Assembly (NCBI GenBank): GCA_963789535.1
Contig: CAWBKU010000005.1
Location: 1,550,001 to 1,614,000, forward strand
DNA: 64,000 bases
Origin: CAVXHQ01 sp963789535
GTDB lineage: Bacteria > Pseudomonadota > Alphaproteobacteria > Rhodobacterales > Rhodobacteraceae
Direction of reading: 5' to 3'
Part shown: positions 29,045-37,973 of the stretch, one piece after another
Position numbering within the stretch: the first letter of the stretch is position 1
Layout of the letters: each line of letters starts with the position of its first letter
Position numbers and translations under genes: made by a program
The notes under the pieces: generated by a model
Databases searched by the model: none
What the model saw: the letters and a program-made list of their open reading frames with translations, nothing else
Told to the model about the DNA's origin: nothing

Positions 29045-30187
29045 CTATGGACGACGCAGGCGGTCGAGGGCGAGGAGGGCGAGGCCTGCGGCGAGGCCCC
29101 AGAAGGCGGCGCCGATGCCGAAGGCGGAGACGCCCGAGGCGGTGACGATCAGGGTCGCGGCGGCGGGAAAGCGGGTCGCCTCGGGGGTCAGCGCGGTCGC
29201 GGCGGCCGCCGACATCGGCGCGATGAGGGCGAGGCCCGCGATGGCGGCGATGAGGGCGGCGGGCAGGGCCATGATGACGGGCACGACGAGCGAACCCGCG
29301 AGGCCGAGCGCGATCCAGAGCGCGCCGTAGACGAGGCCGACGCGCCAGCGTCTGGCGGGGTCGGGATGCACCTCGGGGGCGAGGCAGATCGCGGCGGTGA
29401 TCGCGGCCATGCTGAAGGTATGGGCGCCGAAGAGCGCGGCGAGGGCGGAGCCCGCACCGGTGACGCCCAGTGCGCGGGCGACGGGGGCCGTATAGCCCGC
29501 ACCCTTGAGGACCGCGAAACCCGGCAGGTTCTGCGAGGCCATGGTCACGAGGGCGAGCGGCACGCCGAGGCCGAGCAGGGCCGGGACGGTGAAGGCGGGG
29601 GCGATGAAGACGAAGGGTTGCGCGTCGAAGACGAGGGGCGGGAGTGCGCCGCCCTGAGCGGCGGCGAGGCCGAGGCCGAGGCCAAGGGCGGCGAGGACGG
29701 CGTAGAGCGGGCTGACGAGGCGCACGGCGACGAAGACCGCCACCAGCGGCAGCACGAGGCCGGGCGTGCCCGCCGCCGCCTGCACGAGTGCGAGGCAGAA
29801 CGGCAGCAGCACGCCCGCGAGCATCGCCGCGGCGATCGTCTGGGGGATGCGCGAAACGGCACGGGTCAGCTGCGGCAGCGCCCCCGTCAGTGCCATGAGC
29901 AGGCCCGCGGCGACGAAGGCGCCGACCGCATCGCCCATGCCGAAGCCGGTGCTGCCGGCAATGAGGGCGGCGCCGGGGGTAGACCAGGCGAGCACGACCG
30001 GGACGCGGGACCAGGTGCTGAGGAGGATCGAGCCCGCGCCCTTGCCGACGCTGATCGCCGCGACCCAGCTTGCCATCTCGGGCCCGGTGGCGCCGAGCGC
30101 GGCGCCGGCGGCGAGCACCAGCGCGATGGTCGAGCCGAAGCCGACGAGGGTGGCGACGAGGGCGGCGGCGAACATCGGCAGGGGCAT
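29045..30187 (-). CDS. BenE-family benzoate/proton symporter-like membrane protein
   Basis: 380 residues, almost wholly hydrophobic, with about 11-12 membrane helices. The sequence has the BenE features: the STPGAALIAGSTGF segment, the middle MASQNLPGFAVLKGAGY motif and GAHTFSMAAITAAICLAPEVHPD. BenE proteins import benzoate or similar aromatic acids with a proton. No aromatic degradation genes are nearby, so the substrate is open. I chose the ATG at 30187. Confidence 0.87.
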   Translation of the reverse strand: MPLPMFAAALVATLVGFGSTIALVLAAGAALGATGPEMASWVAAISVGKGAGSILLSTWSRVPVVLAWSTPGAALIAGSTGFGMGDAVGAFVAAGLLMALTGALPQLTRAVSRIPQTIAAAMLAGVLLPFCLALVQAAAGTPGLVLPLVAVFVAVRLVSPLYAVLAALGLGLGLAAAQGGALPPLVFDAQPFVFIAPAFTVPALLGLGVPLALVTMASQNLPGFAVLKGAGYTAPVARALGVTGAGSALAALFGAHTFSMAAITAAICLAPEVHPDPARRWRVGLVYGALWIALGLAGSLVVPVIMALPAALIAAIAGLALIAPMSAAAATALTPEATRFPAAATLIVTASGVSAFGIGAAFWGLAAGLALLALDRLRRP

Positions 30188-30279
30188 GGCGCGGGGTCCG
30201 GTCGGGGGCGTCGGGCGGACAGGAGCGCAAAGGCGGGCGGGTCGCAAGATGGCTTGGCGGGGCCGGCGGGGGAATGGCG

Positions 30280-30377
30280 CAGGATGGGGTTTCACCCCTT
30301 CGTCGGGTCAGGCGCGTCGGATGGCCTGAAACGTCCTGTAGGCACCCGGACGAAGATGGGGTGAAACCCCATCCTGC
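30280..30377. repeat. REP-like inverted pair between benE and the MFS gene
   Basis: Arm 30280-30306 (GATGGGGTTTCACCCC then TTCGTC) pairs with arm 30347-30377 (GACGAAGATGGGGTGAAACC and on), with two bases missing from the first arm. Each arm also folds on itself. It is the same family as the elements at 22778-22831 and 49512-49530. Confidence 0.75.
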
Positions 30378-30418
30378 GGGGCTGGGCAGCGTTCGCGAAC
30401 CGGCGTATGGCACCTGCC

Positions 30419-31735
30419 ATGAAGATCGTCCGCCTCGCCGATGCCCATGCCCTGCCGTTCTGGCAGCGGCCCGTCACGATGCTGTTCGTGATGGCCGCCG
30501 CGATGCCGATCGCCTTTTCGACGTGGTCGGCGCTGCTCAACAACTTCGTCATCGAAGTCGCCGATTTCGATGGCCGCGATATCGGCTGGCTGCATACGGT
30601 GCGCGAGATCCCCGGCTTTCTCGCCATCGGGGTCATCGCGATCCTGCTGTTCGTGCGCGAGCAGGTGCTGGCCGTGGTGGCGCTGTGTCTGCTGGCGGTC
30701 GCGACCGCGATTACCGCCTGGTTTCCGTCGATGGCGGGGATCCTGACGATCACCATGCTGTCGTCGATCGGGTTCCACTATTACGAGACGGTGAACCAGT
30801 CGCTGCAACTGCAATGGATCGACCGGGCGCGGGCGCCGCAGATGCTCGGCTGGCTGATGGCGGCCGGGTCGGGGGCGACGCTGATCGCCTATGTCCTGAT
30901 CGTGCTGACCTGGCGGCGGTTCGACCTGTCCTACGATTTCGTCTATCTCGCCTCGGGCGGTGCAGCCCTCGCGCTGGCGCTGTTCGCGGCGCTGGCCTAT
31001 CCGCAGTTCGAGGCGCCGCATCCGCAGCTCAAGACACTGGTGCTGCGGCGGCGCTACTGGCTCTATTATGCGCTGCAATTCATGTCGGGCGCGCGGCGGC
31101 AGATCTTCGTCGTCTTTGCCGGGTTCATGATGGTCGAGAAATTCGGCTTTCAGGTACACGAGATCACGGCGCTGTTCATGATAAACCTGATCGCGAACAT
31201 GGTGTTCGGCCCGCTGATGGGGCGGATCGTGACGCTGTTCGGCGAGCGGCGGGCGCTGCTGTTCGAATATTCGGGCCTCGTGTGCGTCTTTCTCGCCTAC
31301 GGCGGCCTCTACTGGTTCGGCTGGGGGGTGCTGGTGGCGAGCGCGCTCTATGTGATCGACCATATCTTCTTTGCGCTGGCCCTCGCGCTGAAGACCTATT
31401 TCCAGAAGATCGCAGCACCCGAGGACATCGCGCCGACCGCCGCCGTCGCATTCACCATCAACCACATCGCGGCGGTGTTCCTGCCCGCGGCGCTGGGCTA
31501 TCTCTGGCTCGCCTCGCCGGCGGCGGTGTTCGTCGCGGCGGCGGCGATGGCGGCGGGGTCGTTCGCGCTGGCACTCCTCATTCCGCGCCATCCCGCACCG
31601 GGGCACGAGACGGTGTTCCAGCCGCCCTGGGCCGGGCCGCCGGTCCAGCCTGCCACCGATCCGTTCCTTGCCCGCGACCTCGATCCCGGCGCACCCTATC
31701 CGGGCGTTGCCGACACCGCGCGTCCGGCGGAATAG
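30419..31735 (+). CDS. Major facilitator superfamily transporter
   Basis: 438 residues with about 12 transmembrane helices and a hydrophilic Pro-rich tail of about 50 residues. The cytoplasmic loop GPLMGRIVTLFGERRALLFE after helix 8 resembles the second half's MFS motif A. The YYETVNQSLQLQWIDRARAPQ stretch is characteristic but I cannot tie it to a substrate. ATG 30419 gives MKIVRLADAH; ATG 30407 adds four residues. Neither has a clear ribosome site. It is followed 15 bases later by prmA, possibly one transcript. Confidence 0.8.
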   Translation: MKIVRLADAHALPFWQRPVTMLFVMAAAMPIAFSTWSALLNNFVIEVADFDGRDIGWLHTVREIPGFLAIGVIAILLFVREQVLAVVALCLLAVATAITAWFPSMAGILTITMLSSIGFHYYETVNQSLQLQWIDRARAPQMLGWLMAAGSGATLIAYVLIVLTWRRFDLSYDFVYLASGGAALALALFAALAYPQFEAPHPQLKTLVLRRRYWLYYALQFMSGARRQIFVVFAGFMMVEKFGFQVHEITALFMINLIANMVFGPLMGRIVTLFGERRALLFEYSGLVCVFLAYGGLYWFGWGVLVASALYVIDHIFFALALALKTYFQKIAAPEDIAPTAAVAFTINHIAAVFLPAALGYLWLASPAAVFVAAAAMAAGSFALALLIPRHPAPGHETVFQPPWAGPPVQPATDPFLARDLDPGAPYPGVADTARPAE

Positions 31736-31750
31736 CCGCGAAGGAATCCC

Positions 31751-32626
31751 ATGCCGATCCATTCCGCCACCACCGTCCTGCCCGACCGGGCCTCGGCGCA
31801 GGCCCTCGCCGATGCGGTCGAGACGCTGGACCCCGCGCCCTACGGCATCGGGGTGTTCGAGGTCGAGGACGGCTCGGGCCTCTACGAGGTCGGCGCGCAT
31901 TTCGAGGCGGTGCCGGACGGGATCGGGCTGGCGCTGCTTGCTGCGGCGCATGGGGCGCGTCCCTTTGCGGTGTCCGAGGTGCCCGATATCGACTGGGTGG
32001 CGCATGTGCGGCGCGAGCTTGCGCCGGTTGCGGCGGGGCGGTTCCATGTCTACGGCGCGCATGATGCGGACTCTGTGCCGGGGGACAAGGTCGCGCTCTT
32101 GATCGAGGCGTCGATGGCGTTCGGGACCGGGCACCACGGCACGACGCTCGGGTGCCTCCTCGCGGTCGATGCGCTGGCGGACGAGGGCGTGATACCGGGG
32201 ACGGTGATCGACGTCGGTTGCGGCACGGCGGTGCTGGCGATGGCGGCAGCGCGGGTCTGGCCTGCGGCGCGGGTGCTGGCCAGCGACATCGACGACGTGG
32301 CGGTCGAGGTGGCGCGCACGAACGTCGCGGCCAACGGCCTCGGGGACCGGATCGCCTGCCTCGCCGCCGCCGGGTTCGACGCGCCGCCGATCGCGGCGGC
32401 CGCACCCTATGACCTGATCTTCGCCAACATCCTCAAGGGACCGCTGATGGCGCTGGCGCCGCAGATGGCGCGGCATCTGGCGCCGGGGGGGCGGGCGATT
32501 CTGTCGGGTATCCTGAACGAGCAGGCGGAGGCGATCGCCGACAATTATGCCCGGCACGGCATCAAAGCAGGAGCGCGGCGCCGGATTGGCGACTGGACGA
32601 CGCTAATCATGCAGAGAAGCCTCTGA
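31751..32626 (+). CDS. prmA: Ribosomal protein L11 methyltransferase
   Basis: 291 residues. The N-terminal half recognises L11 and the C-terminal half is a class I methyltransferase. The family segment AFGTGHHGTTLGCL precedes the AdoMet loop DVGCGTAVLAMAAARVW, and LIFANILKGPLMALAP is the NPPY-like active-site stretch (N-I-L in PrmA). It trimethylates L11. It contains an AUA codon at 32192. Confidence 0.92.
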   Translation: MPIHSATTVLPDRASAQALADAVETLDPAPYGIGVFEVEDGSGLYEVGAHFEAVPDGIGLALLAAAHGARPFAVSEVPDIDWVAHVRRELAPVAAGRFHVYGAHDADSVPGDKVALLIEASMAFGTGHHGTTLGCLLAVDALADEGVIPGTVIDVGCGTAVLAMAAARVWPAARVLASDIDDVAVEVARTNVAANGLGDRIACLAAAGFDAPPIAAAAPYDLIFANILKGPLMALAPQMARHLAPGGRAILSGILNEQAEAIADNYARHGIKAGARRRIGDWTTLIMQRSL

Positions 32627-32731
32627 ATTGCCACGCATTTTCATCCGGTTCTAGACGTTCGCCCCACTTTTGCCACATTTTGGCGCGATCAGGGACATCA
32701 GTGAGGCGGGGGCGTTTCACGGGAGGCTGCC

Positions 32732-33076
32732 ATGTCTCAGATCAACACTTTCGAAACCCGCCTGCGCCGTCTCGGCCGGCGCCATGCGCGCATGTATCAG
32801 AACGGCATCGTCGCCCGCATGGGCAGCGACGGCCTGATCTCGGCGCATCCCCGCCGCCGGTTGCCGCGGTTCCCGCTCAGGGGGCTGGCAATCCTGTTCC
32901 TCGCCGCACTTCTCTACAAGTCGTTCGTGTTCGCCTCGCTCGGCTCGGGTGTCTATCAGGCGCGCGTCGACCTGCTGGCCTCGGGCAACCTGGTCGAAAA
33001 GGCGGGGGCCTGGATGATGCAGGTCGATCCGGCGACGCAACTTCTCGGCGACGTCCTGTCGCGCATCGTCAACTGA
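32732..33076 (+). CDS. Small hypothetical membrane protein
   Basis: 114 residues. The first 45 are rich in Arg and His (RLRRLGRRHARMYQNG), followed by one hydrophobic helix at about 50-70 (LAILFLAALLYKSFVFA) and a soluble C-terminus ending DVLSRIVN. A gggaggctgcc ribosome site precedes the ATG, and codon use matches the neighbours, so it looks real. I do not recognise a named family. Its basic N-terminus predicts a cytoplasmic start and periplasmic tail. Confidence 0.7.
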   Translation: MSQINTFETRLRRLGRRHARMYQNGIVARMGSDGLISAHPRRRLPRFPLRGLAILFLAALLYKSFVFASLGSGVYQARVDLLASGNLVEKAGAWMMQVDPATQLLGDVLSRIVN

Positions 33077-33160
33077 GGTCCGGTCCGGCGCCCCTGGTGC
33101 CGGATCCGATCCCGTCGGCGCACCGGAGCCGGTCGGGTCCGTCGTGGTCGTCTGATACGC

Positions 33161-33192
33161 AAAAGGCCGCACCGGATGTCCCGGCGCGGCCT
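33161..33192 (-). terminator. Rho-independent terminator of the DUF1127 gene
   Basis: On the minus strand, a stem of AGGCCGC with GCGGCCT, extended by an inner CCGG pair, is followed by TTTT. It lies 43 bases after the DUF1127 stop. It could also end transcripts from the small membrane protein gene on the other strand, though the T run is on the minus strand. Confidence 0.75.
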
Positions 33193-33234
33193 GTTCGGCG
33201 TTTTGGGGGCAGGGCCGCCCGAAGGCGCCCCCGA

Positions 33235-33441
33235 TCAGAAGCGGCCGCCGCGCGTCGCGATGGCGTCGATGTCGCCGCGGCACAGGCCGATATCGTCGAG
33301 CTCGCGGGCAGAGAGCTTGTTCAGCGACTTGCGCGTCACGCGGGCATCGTTCCAGGTGCGCATCGTGCCGAAGAACGTGGTGAACATGGTGCCGAAAGCG
33401 ACGGCGGGGGCGGCGGAGCGGGTGGTGTCGAGGGTGGTCAT
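33235..33441 (-). CDS. DUF1127 domain small protein
   Basis: 68 residues. The C-terminal 40 residues, SLNKLSARELDDIGLCRGDIDAI, form the DUF1127 (YjiS-like) helix pair. In Rhodobacterales such small Arg-rich proteins have been linked to RNA binding and stress adaptation; that is family knowledge, not visible here. I chose MTTLDTTRS; an upstream in-frame start at 33468 would add 9 residues. Confidence 0.85.
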   Translation of the reverse strand: MTTLDTTRSAAPAVAFGTMFTTFFGTMRTWNDARVTRKSLNKLSARELDDIGLCRGDIDAIATRGGRF

Positions 33442-33774
33442 TGCCTGTGTCCTGAGCTGTTTGCCCATTCACTGGGCTGTTTGCGTATGAGGGGCATCTA
33501 GTCGCAAGCGAACGCCATGAGAAGTCGCATTTGTGCAAGGCTCCTATGCGTCCGCAGCATGTCGCAAAGTTGCCATGATCGTGAACGAAAAAAGGTGTCC
33601 CGTGACGCACCGGCATGTCGCGGGCGGCCTCTGGAATGGCGGATTTCGCACTCGCAGCAGCGGCGGCGGGTGCGTCGGGTCGCGGTTCGTGCTTGGCGCG
33701 TGTTCGCATTTTGTGCTAAATGCCGTGCAAGAATGTCGCAGCAAGCGACAAAGGACAGGGCAGGGAGCGGGTCG
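33442..33774. other. Intergenic region between DUF1127 and ruvC
   Basis: 333 bases without a supported gene. A small hairpin (TGTCGC, loop AGCAA, GCGACA) sits at 33734-33750, just ahead of ruvC, and the pentamer GTCGC occurs five times across 33500-33740. Base composition is lower in GC than the coding DNA. I found no alphaproteobacterial LexA box (GTTC-N7-GTTC or GAAC-N7-GAAC). Confidence 0.5.
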
Positions 33775-34299
33775 ATGCGGGTTTTGGGGGTCGATCCGGG
33801 GCTGCGCAACCTCGGCTGGGGGGTGATCGAGGTGCAGGGGTCGCGGATCGTGCACGTGGCGAACGGGGTGATCCATTCCGAGGGCGACGATCTGGGTGCG
33901 CGGCTGCTGTCGCTCTATCTCGCGCTGAGTGCGGTGGTGCGCACCCATGCGCCGGATGCGGCGGCGGTGGAGCAGACCTTCGTGAACCGGGATGGGGCGG
34001 GGACGCTGAAACTGGGTCAGGCGCGCGGCATCGCGATGCTGGTGCCGGCGCAGGCGGGACTGAGCGTCGGGGAATATGCGCCCAACGCGGTGAAGAAGGC
34101 GGTGGTGGGGGTCGGGCACGCGGACAAGCATCAGGTGATGCATATGGTAAAGCTGTGCCTGCCCGGTGCCGCGGTGGCGGGGCCGGATGCCGCCGACGCG
34201 CTCGCCGTGGCGATCTGTCATGCGCATCATCTGCAATCGGCCGGGCATCTGGCGCGGGCCGTCGCGCGGGCGGACGCAGCCTTGGGTCTGCGGGCATGA
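33775..34299 (+). CDS. ruvC: Holliday junction resolvase RuvC
   Basis: 174 residues with the RNase H-like fold. The acidic active-site residues are D7 (VLGVDPGL), E66 (AAVEQTFV), D138 and D141 (AGPDAADAL). It nicks Holliday junctions presented by RuvAB, encoded directly downstream. The start at 33775 gives the canonical MRVLGVDPG; the longer open frame upstream is not similar to RuvC. The stop overlaps the ruvA start. Confidence 0.96.
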   Translation: MRVLGVDPGLRNLGWGVIEVQGSRIVHVANGVIHSEGDDLGARLLSLYLALSAVVRTHAPDAAAVEQTFVNRDGAGTLKLGQARGIAMLVPAQAGLSVGEYAPNAVKKAVVGVGHADKHQVMHMVKLCLPGAAVAGPDAADALAVAICHAHHLQSAGHLARAVARADAALGLRA

Positions 34300-34964
34300 T
34301 CGGCAAGCTCTCGGGGCGGATCGAGCATCGCGGCGCGGACCACGTCCTTCTCGACGTGCGCGGCGTGGGATATATCGTGTTCGTGAGCGAGCGGGTGCTG
34401 GCTGCGCTGCCGCCCGTGGGCGAGGCGGCGGCGCTCTATACCGATCTGCTGGTGCGCGAGGATATCCTGCAACTCTTCGGCTTTCCGACGCTGATGGAGA
34501 AGGAGTGGCACCGGTTGTTGATGGGCGTGCAGGGGGTGGGCGCCAAGGCGTCGCTGGCGATCCTCGGCGCGCTGGGGCCGGAGGGCGTGGGCCGGGCGAT
34601 TGCGCTCGGCGACTGGTCGGCTGTGGCGAAGGCAAAGGGCGTGGGACCGAAGACGGCGCAGCGGGTGGTCCTCGAGCTGAAGTCGAAGGCGCCGTCGGTG
34701 ATGGCGATGGCGGGGGGAGTGGCGGACGTTTCGGATGAGGTTCTGGAGCCCTCCGCTCCGCGTCGGGCGGTGGCCGCGCCCTCCGGGCGCGGCGGGGGCG
34801 CCGCTGGCGCGGCGCAGGCAGAGGCGCTGTCGGCGCTCACCAACCTCGGCTATGCGCCCGGCGAGGCGGTGTCGGCGGTCGCCGAGGCGGCGGGGGCGGC
34901 GCCCGACGCCGAGGTCGGCGCGCTGATCCGGGCGGCGCTGCGCCTGCTGGCGCCCAAAGGATGA
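34296..34964 (+). CDS. ruvA: Holliday junction branch migration protein RuvA
   Basis: 222 residues: an N-terminal OB fold (MIGKLSGRIEH), the helix-hairpin-helix pair (LLMGVQGVGAKASLAIL, AKGVGPKTAQRVVLELK), an Ala-rich linker and domain III (ALSALTNLGYAPGEAVSAV) that contacts RuvB. It binds the four-way junction. ATGA overlaps link it to both ruvC and ruvB. Confidence 0.96.
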   Translation: MIGKLSGRIEHRGADHVLLDVRGVGYIVFVSERVLAALPPVGEAAALYTDLLVREDILQLFGFPTLMEKEWHRLLMGVQGVGAKASLAILGALGPEGVGRAIALGDWSAVAKAKGVGPKTAQRVVLELKSKAPSVMAMAGGVADVSDEVLEPSAPRRAVAAPSGRGGGAAGAAQAEALSALTNLGYAPGEAVSAVAEAAGAAPDAEVGALIRAALRLLAPKG

Positions 34965-35992
34965 CCGAGGAGCGCGCGGTCAGCCCGGAGCGGCAGGAGA
35001 AGGACGGCGAAGCCGGGGGTGAGGATCGTGCCCTGCGGCCGCAGATGCTGTCGGAATTCATCGGCCAGGCGGACGCGCGCGCCAACCTCAGGGTGTTCAT
35101 CGAGAGTGCGCGGATGCGCGGCGAGGCGATGGACCATACGCTGTTCCACGGACCACCGGGATTGGGCAAGACGACGCTGGCGCAGATCATGGCGCGCGAA
35201 CTGGGCGTGGGGTTCCGCATGACGAGCGGGCCGGTGCTCGCCAAGGCGGGGGATCTGGCGGCGATCCTGACCAATCTGGAACGCCGCGACGTGTTGTTCA
35301 TCGACGAGATCCACCGCCTCAACCCGGCGGTCGAGGAGGTGCTCTATCCCGCGCTCGAGGATTTCGAGCTCGATCTGGTGATCGGCGAGGGGCCTGCGGC
35401 GCGGACGGTGCGGATCGAGCTGCAACCGTTTACGCTCGTCGGGGCGACGACGCGGATGGGCCTGCTGACGACGCCGCTGCGCGACCGGTTCGGGATACCA
35501 ACGCGGCTCGAGTTCTATTCCGAGGACGAATTGCACGAGATCGTGACGCGCGGCGCGCGCCTGATGGGGGCGCCCGCCGCCGACGACGGCGCGCGCGAGA
35601 TCGCGCGGCGGGCGCGGGGCACGCCGCGGATCGCCGGAAGGCTGTTGCGGCGGGTCGTCGATTTCGCCGTGGTCGAGGGCGACGGCACGGTGACGCGGGC
35701 GATCGCCGACCGGGCGCTGACGCGCCTCGGGGTCGATGCGCTCGGCCTCGACAACGGCGACCGGCGCTATCTGCGGCTCATCGCCGAGAGCTATGTCGGG
35801 GGGCCGGTGGGCATCGAGACGCTGTCGGCGGCGCTGAGCGAGAGCCGCGATGCCCTCGAGGAGGTGATCGAGCCCTATCTGCTGCAACAGGGGCTGATCC
35901 AGCGGACGCCGCGCGGCCGGATGCTGGCGCCGAGGGCGTGGGCGCATCTGGGGCTGGCGGCGCCCAAGGGGCAGGGCGGGTTGTTCGATTGA
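34961..35992 (+). CDS. ruvB: Holliday junction branch migration helicase RuvB
   Basis: 343 residues. Walker A is GPPGLGKT (64-71), Walker B LFIDEIHRL, sensor 1 VGATTR and the Arg finger region LRDRFG. The winged-helix C-terminus ends with the usual EPYLLQQGLIQRTPRGR. It is the AAA+ motor of branch migration. An AUA codon stands at 35495 in the FGIPTR motif region. Confidence 0.97.
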   Translation: MTEERAVSPERQEKDGEAGGEDRALRPQMLSEFIGQADARANLRVFIESARMRGEAMDHTLFHGPPGLGKTTLAQIMARELGVGFRMTSGPVLAKAGDLAAILTNLERRDVLFIDEIHRLNPAVEEVLYPALEDFELDLVIGEGPAARTVRIELQPFTLVGATTRMGLLTTPLRDRFGIPTRLEFYSEDELHEIVTRGARLMGAPAADDGAREIARRARGTPRIAGRLLRRVVDFAVVEGDGTVTRAIADRALTRLGVDALGLDNGDRRYLRLIAESYVGGPVGIETLSAALSESRDALEEVIEPYLLQQGLIQRTPRGRMLAPRAWAHLGLAAPKGQGGLFD

Positions 35993-36068
35993 GAGGGCGG
36001 ATGCCGCTGGCGGGGATATTTCGGGCCGGAAGAACGGGGGGCGCAGCACCTGTGCCCGGGGTTGGCGT

Positions 36069-36710
36069 GTGACGGCGGCCGATTGGTTCACGCGGGGCGA
36101 CGGGACGTTTCTCTTCGCGCGCTGGGGACGGCCGATCGTGCCGGTGATCTTTGGGTTGGACGACGCGCAATTGCCGGTGTTCAAGGGCGCGATCGAGGCG
36201 ATGGTGGCGCTTGCCGGGCACCGCATGGCCGAGGTGGACGTGGAACTGGGCGCGAACCTGATGTTGTTCTTTGTCAGGGAATGGGACGAGGTGGCGCAGG
36301 TGCCGCATCTGGACCGGCTGATCCCCGGGTTGCCGTCGCTTCTTGCACGGCTCGAGGCGGCCGGCGCGAACCAGTACCGGATTTTTCGCTTCGACGCGAT
36401 GGGGGCGATCCGGGCGTGTTTCGCGTTCGTCAGGGTGGACGCGGATCTCGCCCCGGTGCCGGTGGCGACGCTGGCGCTCAATCAGGCGGTGCAGGTGATC
36501 GTGTTGTGGTCGGACGTTGCGTTCGCCGGGACATCGGCTCTGGCCGTCGGGGCCGAGGGCGTGGCCCTGCTGCGGCCAGAGGTCGCGGCACTGGTGCGCG
36601 CGGCCTATGATCCGGTGCTGCCGCAGATGTCGCACGATGCGGCCTTTGCGCTGCGGCTGGATGCGCGTATCGCCGCGGCAGGGTCGACGGCGCGGGCGGG
36701 CGGCCAATGA
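36069..36710 (+). CDS. Conserved hypothetical protein between ruvB and ybgC
   Basis: 213 residues, mixed alpha/beta, no signal peptide or membrane helix. It starts at GTG (VTAADWFTRGDGTFLFARWG) and its stop overlaps the ybgC start, so it is coupled to the Tol-Pal genes. Segments such as RPIVPVIFGLDDAQL and ANQYRIFRFDAMGAIRACFAFVR look well structured. I do not recognise a named family. Its place suggests a link to either junction processing or the envelope, but there is no direct evidence. Confidence 0.72.
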   Translation: MTAADWFTRGDGTFLFARWGRPIVPVIFGLDDAQLPVFKGAIEAMVALAGHRMAEVDVELGANLMLFFVREWDEVAQVPHLDRLIPGLPSLLARLEAAGANQYRIFRFDAMGAIRACFAFVRVDADLAPVPVATLALNQAVQVIVLWSDVAFAGTSALAVGAEGVALLRPEVAALVRAAYDPVLPQMSHDAAFALRLDARIAAAGSTARAGGQ

Positions 36711-37114
36711 CCCACCATCTGCCGGTCCGGGTCTATGTCGAGGACACCGACCTTGGCGGGATCGTCTATTACGCCAATTATCTCAAATACATCGAACGTG
36801 GCCGCAGCGCGTGGCTGCGCGACGCGGGCGTGGATCAGGTGGCGCTGCTGGCGCAGGAGAACACGGGATTCGTCGTGCGGCGGATCGAGGCGGATTACCT
36901 TGCCCCCGCGCGGCTCGACGACCTGCTCGACGTGCGAAGCGCGGTCGAGGGGGCGCCCGGCAATTCGCGCGTGACCCTGCGACAGCGGGTGCTGCGGGAC
37001 GGGACGGTGCTGTTCGACGCGGTGGTCGTTCTGGTTGCGGTGCGCCTGCGCGGCGACGGCGCCGGGCGTCCGGTGCGCCTGCCCGAGGCGGCGCGGGCGG
37101 TGTTTCGCGCATGA
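36707..37114 (+). CDS. ybgC: Tol-Pal-associated acyl-CoA thioesterase YbgC
   Basis: 135 residues with a single hot-dog fold. The active-site stretch VEDTDLGGIVYYANYLKYIERGRSAWL carries the catalytic Asp and the YANYL core of the 4-hydroxybenzoyl-CoA thioesterase family. YbgC is usually the first gene of tol-pal loci and hydrolyses acyl-CoA in the cytoplasm. Here a 166-base gap separates it from tolQ, so tolQ may have its own promoter. Confidence 0.92.
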   Translation: MTHHLPVRVYVEDTDLGGIVYYANYLKYIERGRSAWLRDAGVDQVALLAQENTGFVVRRIEADYLAPARLDDLLDVRSAVEGAPGNSRVTLRQRVLRDGTVLFDAVVVLVAVRLRGDGAGRPVRLPEAARAVFRA

Positions 37115-37280
37115 GGCGCCGCCTCACGGCGTTTTGCACAACATTGGACGGATCCCATGGATTTGCCGCGCGCAATCGTCTAACCTGCGTCCAAGTGCGC
37201 CCACAGAGAGGCCACGTGGACAGGTAACGCAGCCGGAACGCGCCCCCGAGAGGTCGCCGCCCCGGGACGAGAGCAGGACG

Positions 37281-37952
37281 ATGGAAGCCACCGATTTCAC
37301 GATGTGGGCACTCTTTGCCCGCGCGACTCTGATCGTCAAATTCGTCATGCTGATGCTGATCGTGGCATCGGTGTGGTGCTGGGCGGTCATCGTCGACAAG
37401 ATCCTTCAGTACCGGCGCGCCCGGTCCGAGGCGGCGGTGTTCGACCGCGCGTTCTGGTCGGGCGAGCCGCTCGACGGCCTGTTCGAAAAGATCGGCACGG
37501 CGCCGCAGGGCCCGAGCGAGAAGATATTCGTGGCCGGCATGCTCGAATGGCGCCGGTCCCACCGCGACGACGGCGGGTTGATCGCGGGCGCGCAGGCGCG
37601 GATCGACCGCAGCATGGACGTGGCGATCGCCAAGGAGGCCGCGCGCCTGCAAAAGGGGTTGCCGGTGCTGGCGACGGTGGGGTCCACCGCCCCCTTCGTC
37701 GGCCTCTTCGGGACCGTCTGGGGCATCATGAACGCGTTCATCGAAATCGCCGAGTCCCAGAACACGAGCCTTGCCGCGGTAGCACCCGGCATTTCCGAGG
37801 CGCTGCTGGCGACCGGCCTCGGCCTGCTGGCCGCGATCCCGGCGGTCATCTTCTACAACAAGCTGAGTGCCGACAGCGACCGCATCATCGCGGGCTACGA
37901 GGCCTTTGCCGACGAGTTCGCCACGATCCTCAGCCGTCAGCTGGATAGCTGA
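37281..37952 (+). CDS. tolQ: Tol-Pal system proton-channel protein TolQ
   Basis: 223 residues. A first helix at about 15-37 (LIVKFVMLMLIVASVWCWAVI) is followed by a large cytoplasmic loop and two helices with the MotA/ExbB motif GLFGTVWGIMNAF and then ISEALLATGLGLLAAIPAV. With TolR it uses the proton gradient to drive TolA. I chose the ATG at 37281 after gagcagga; the upstream open frame is not TolQ-like. Confidence 0.95.
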   Translation: MEATDFTMWALFARATLIVKFVMLMLIVASVWCWAVIVDKILQYRRARSEAAVFDRAFWSGEPLDGLFEKIGTAPQGPSEKIFVAGMLEWRRSHRDDGGLIAGAQARIDRSMDVAIAKEAARLQKGLPVLATVGSTAPFVGLFGTVWGIMNAFIEIAESQNTSLAAVAPGISEALLATGLGLLAAIPAVIFYNKLSADSDRIIAGYEAFADEFATILSRQLDS

Positions 37953-37973
37953 GATGGGGGCGGGGGTCGTATA

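Noticed and set aside
33442..33774. A LexA (SOS) box ahead of ruvC
   Set aside because: No GTTC-N7-GTTC or GAAC-N7-GAAC pair with correct spacing was found; nearby GTTC copies are spaced wrongly.
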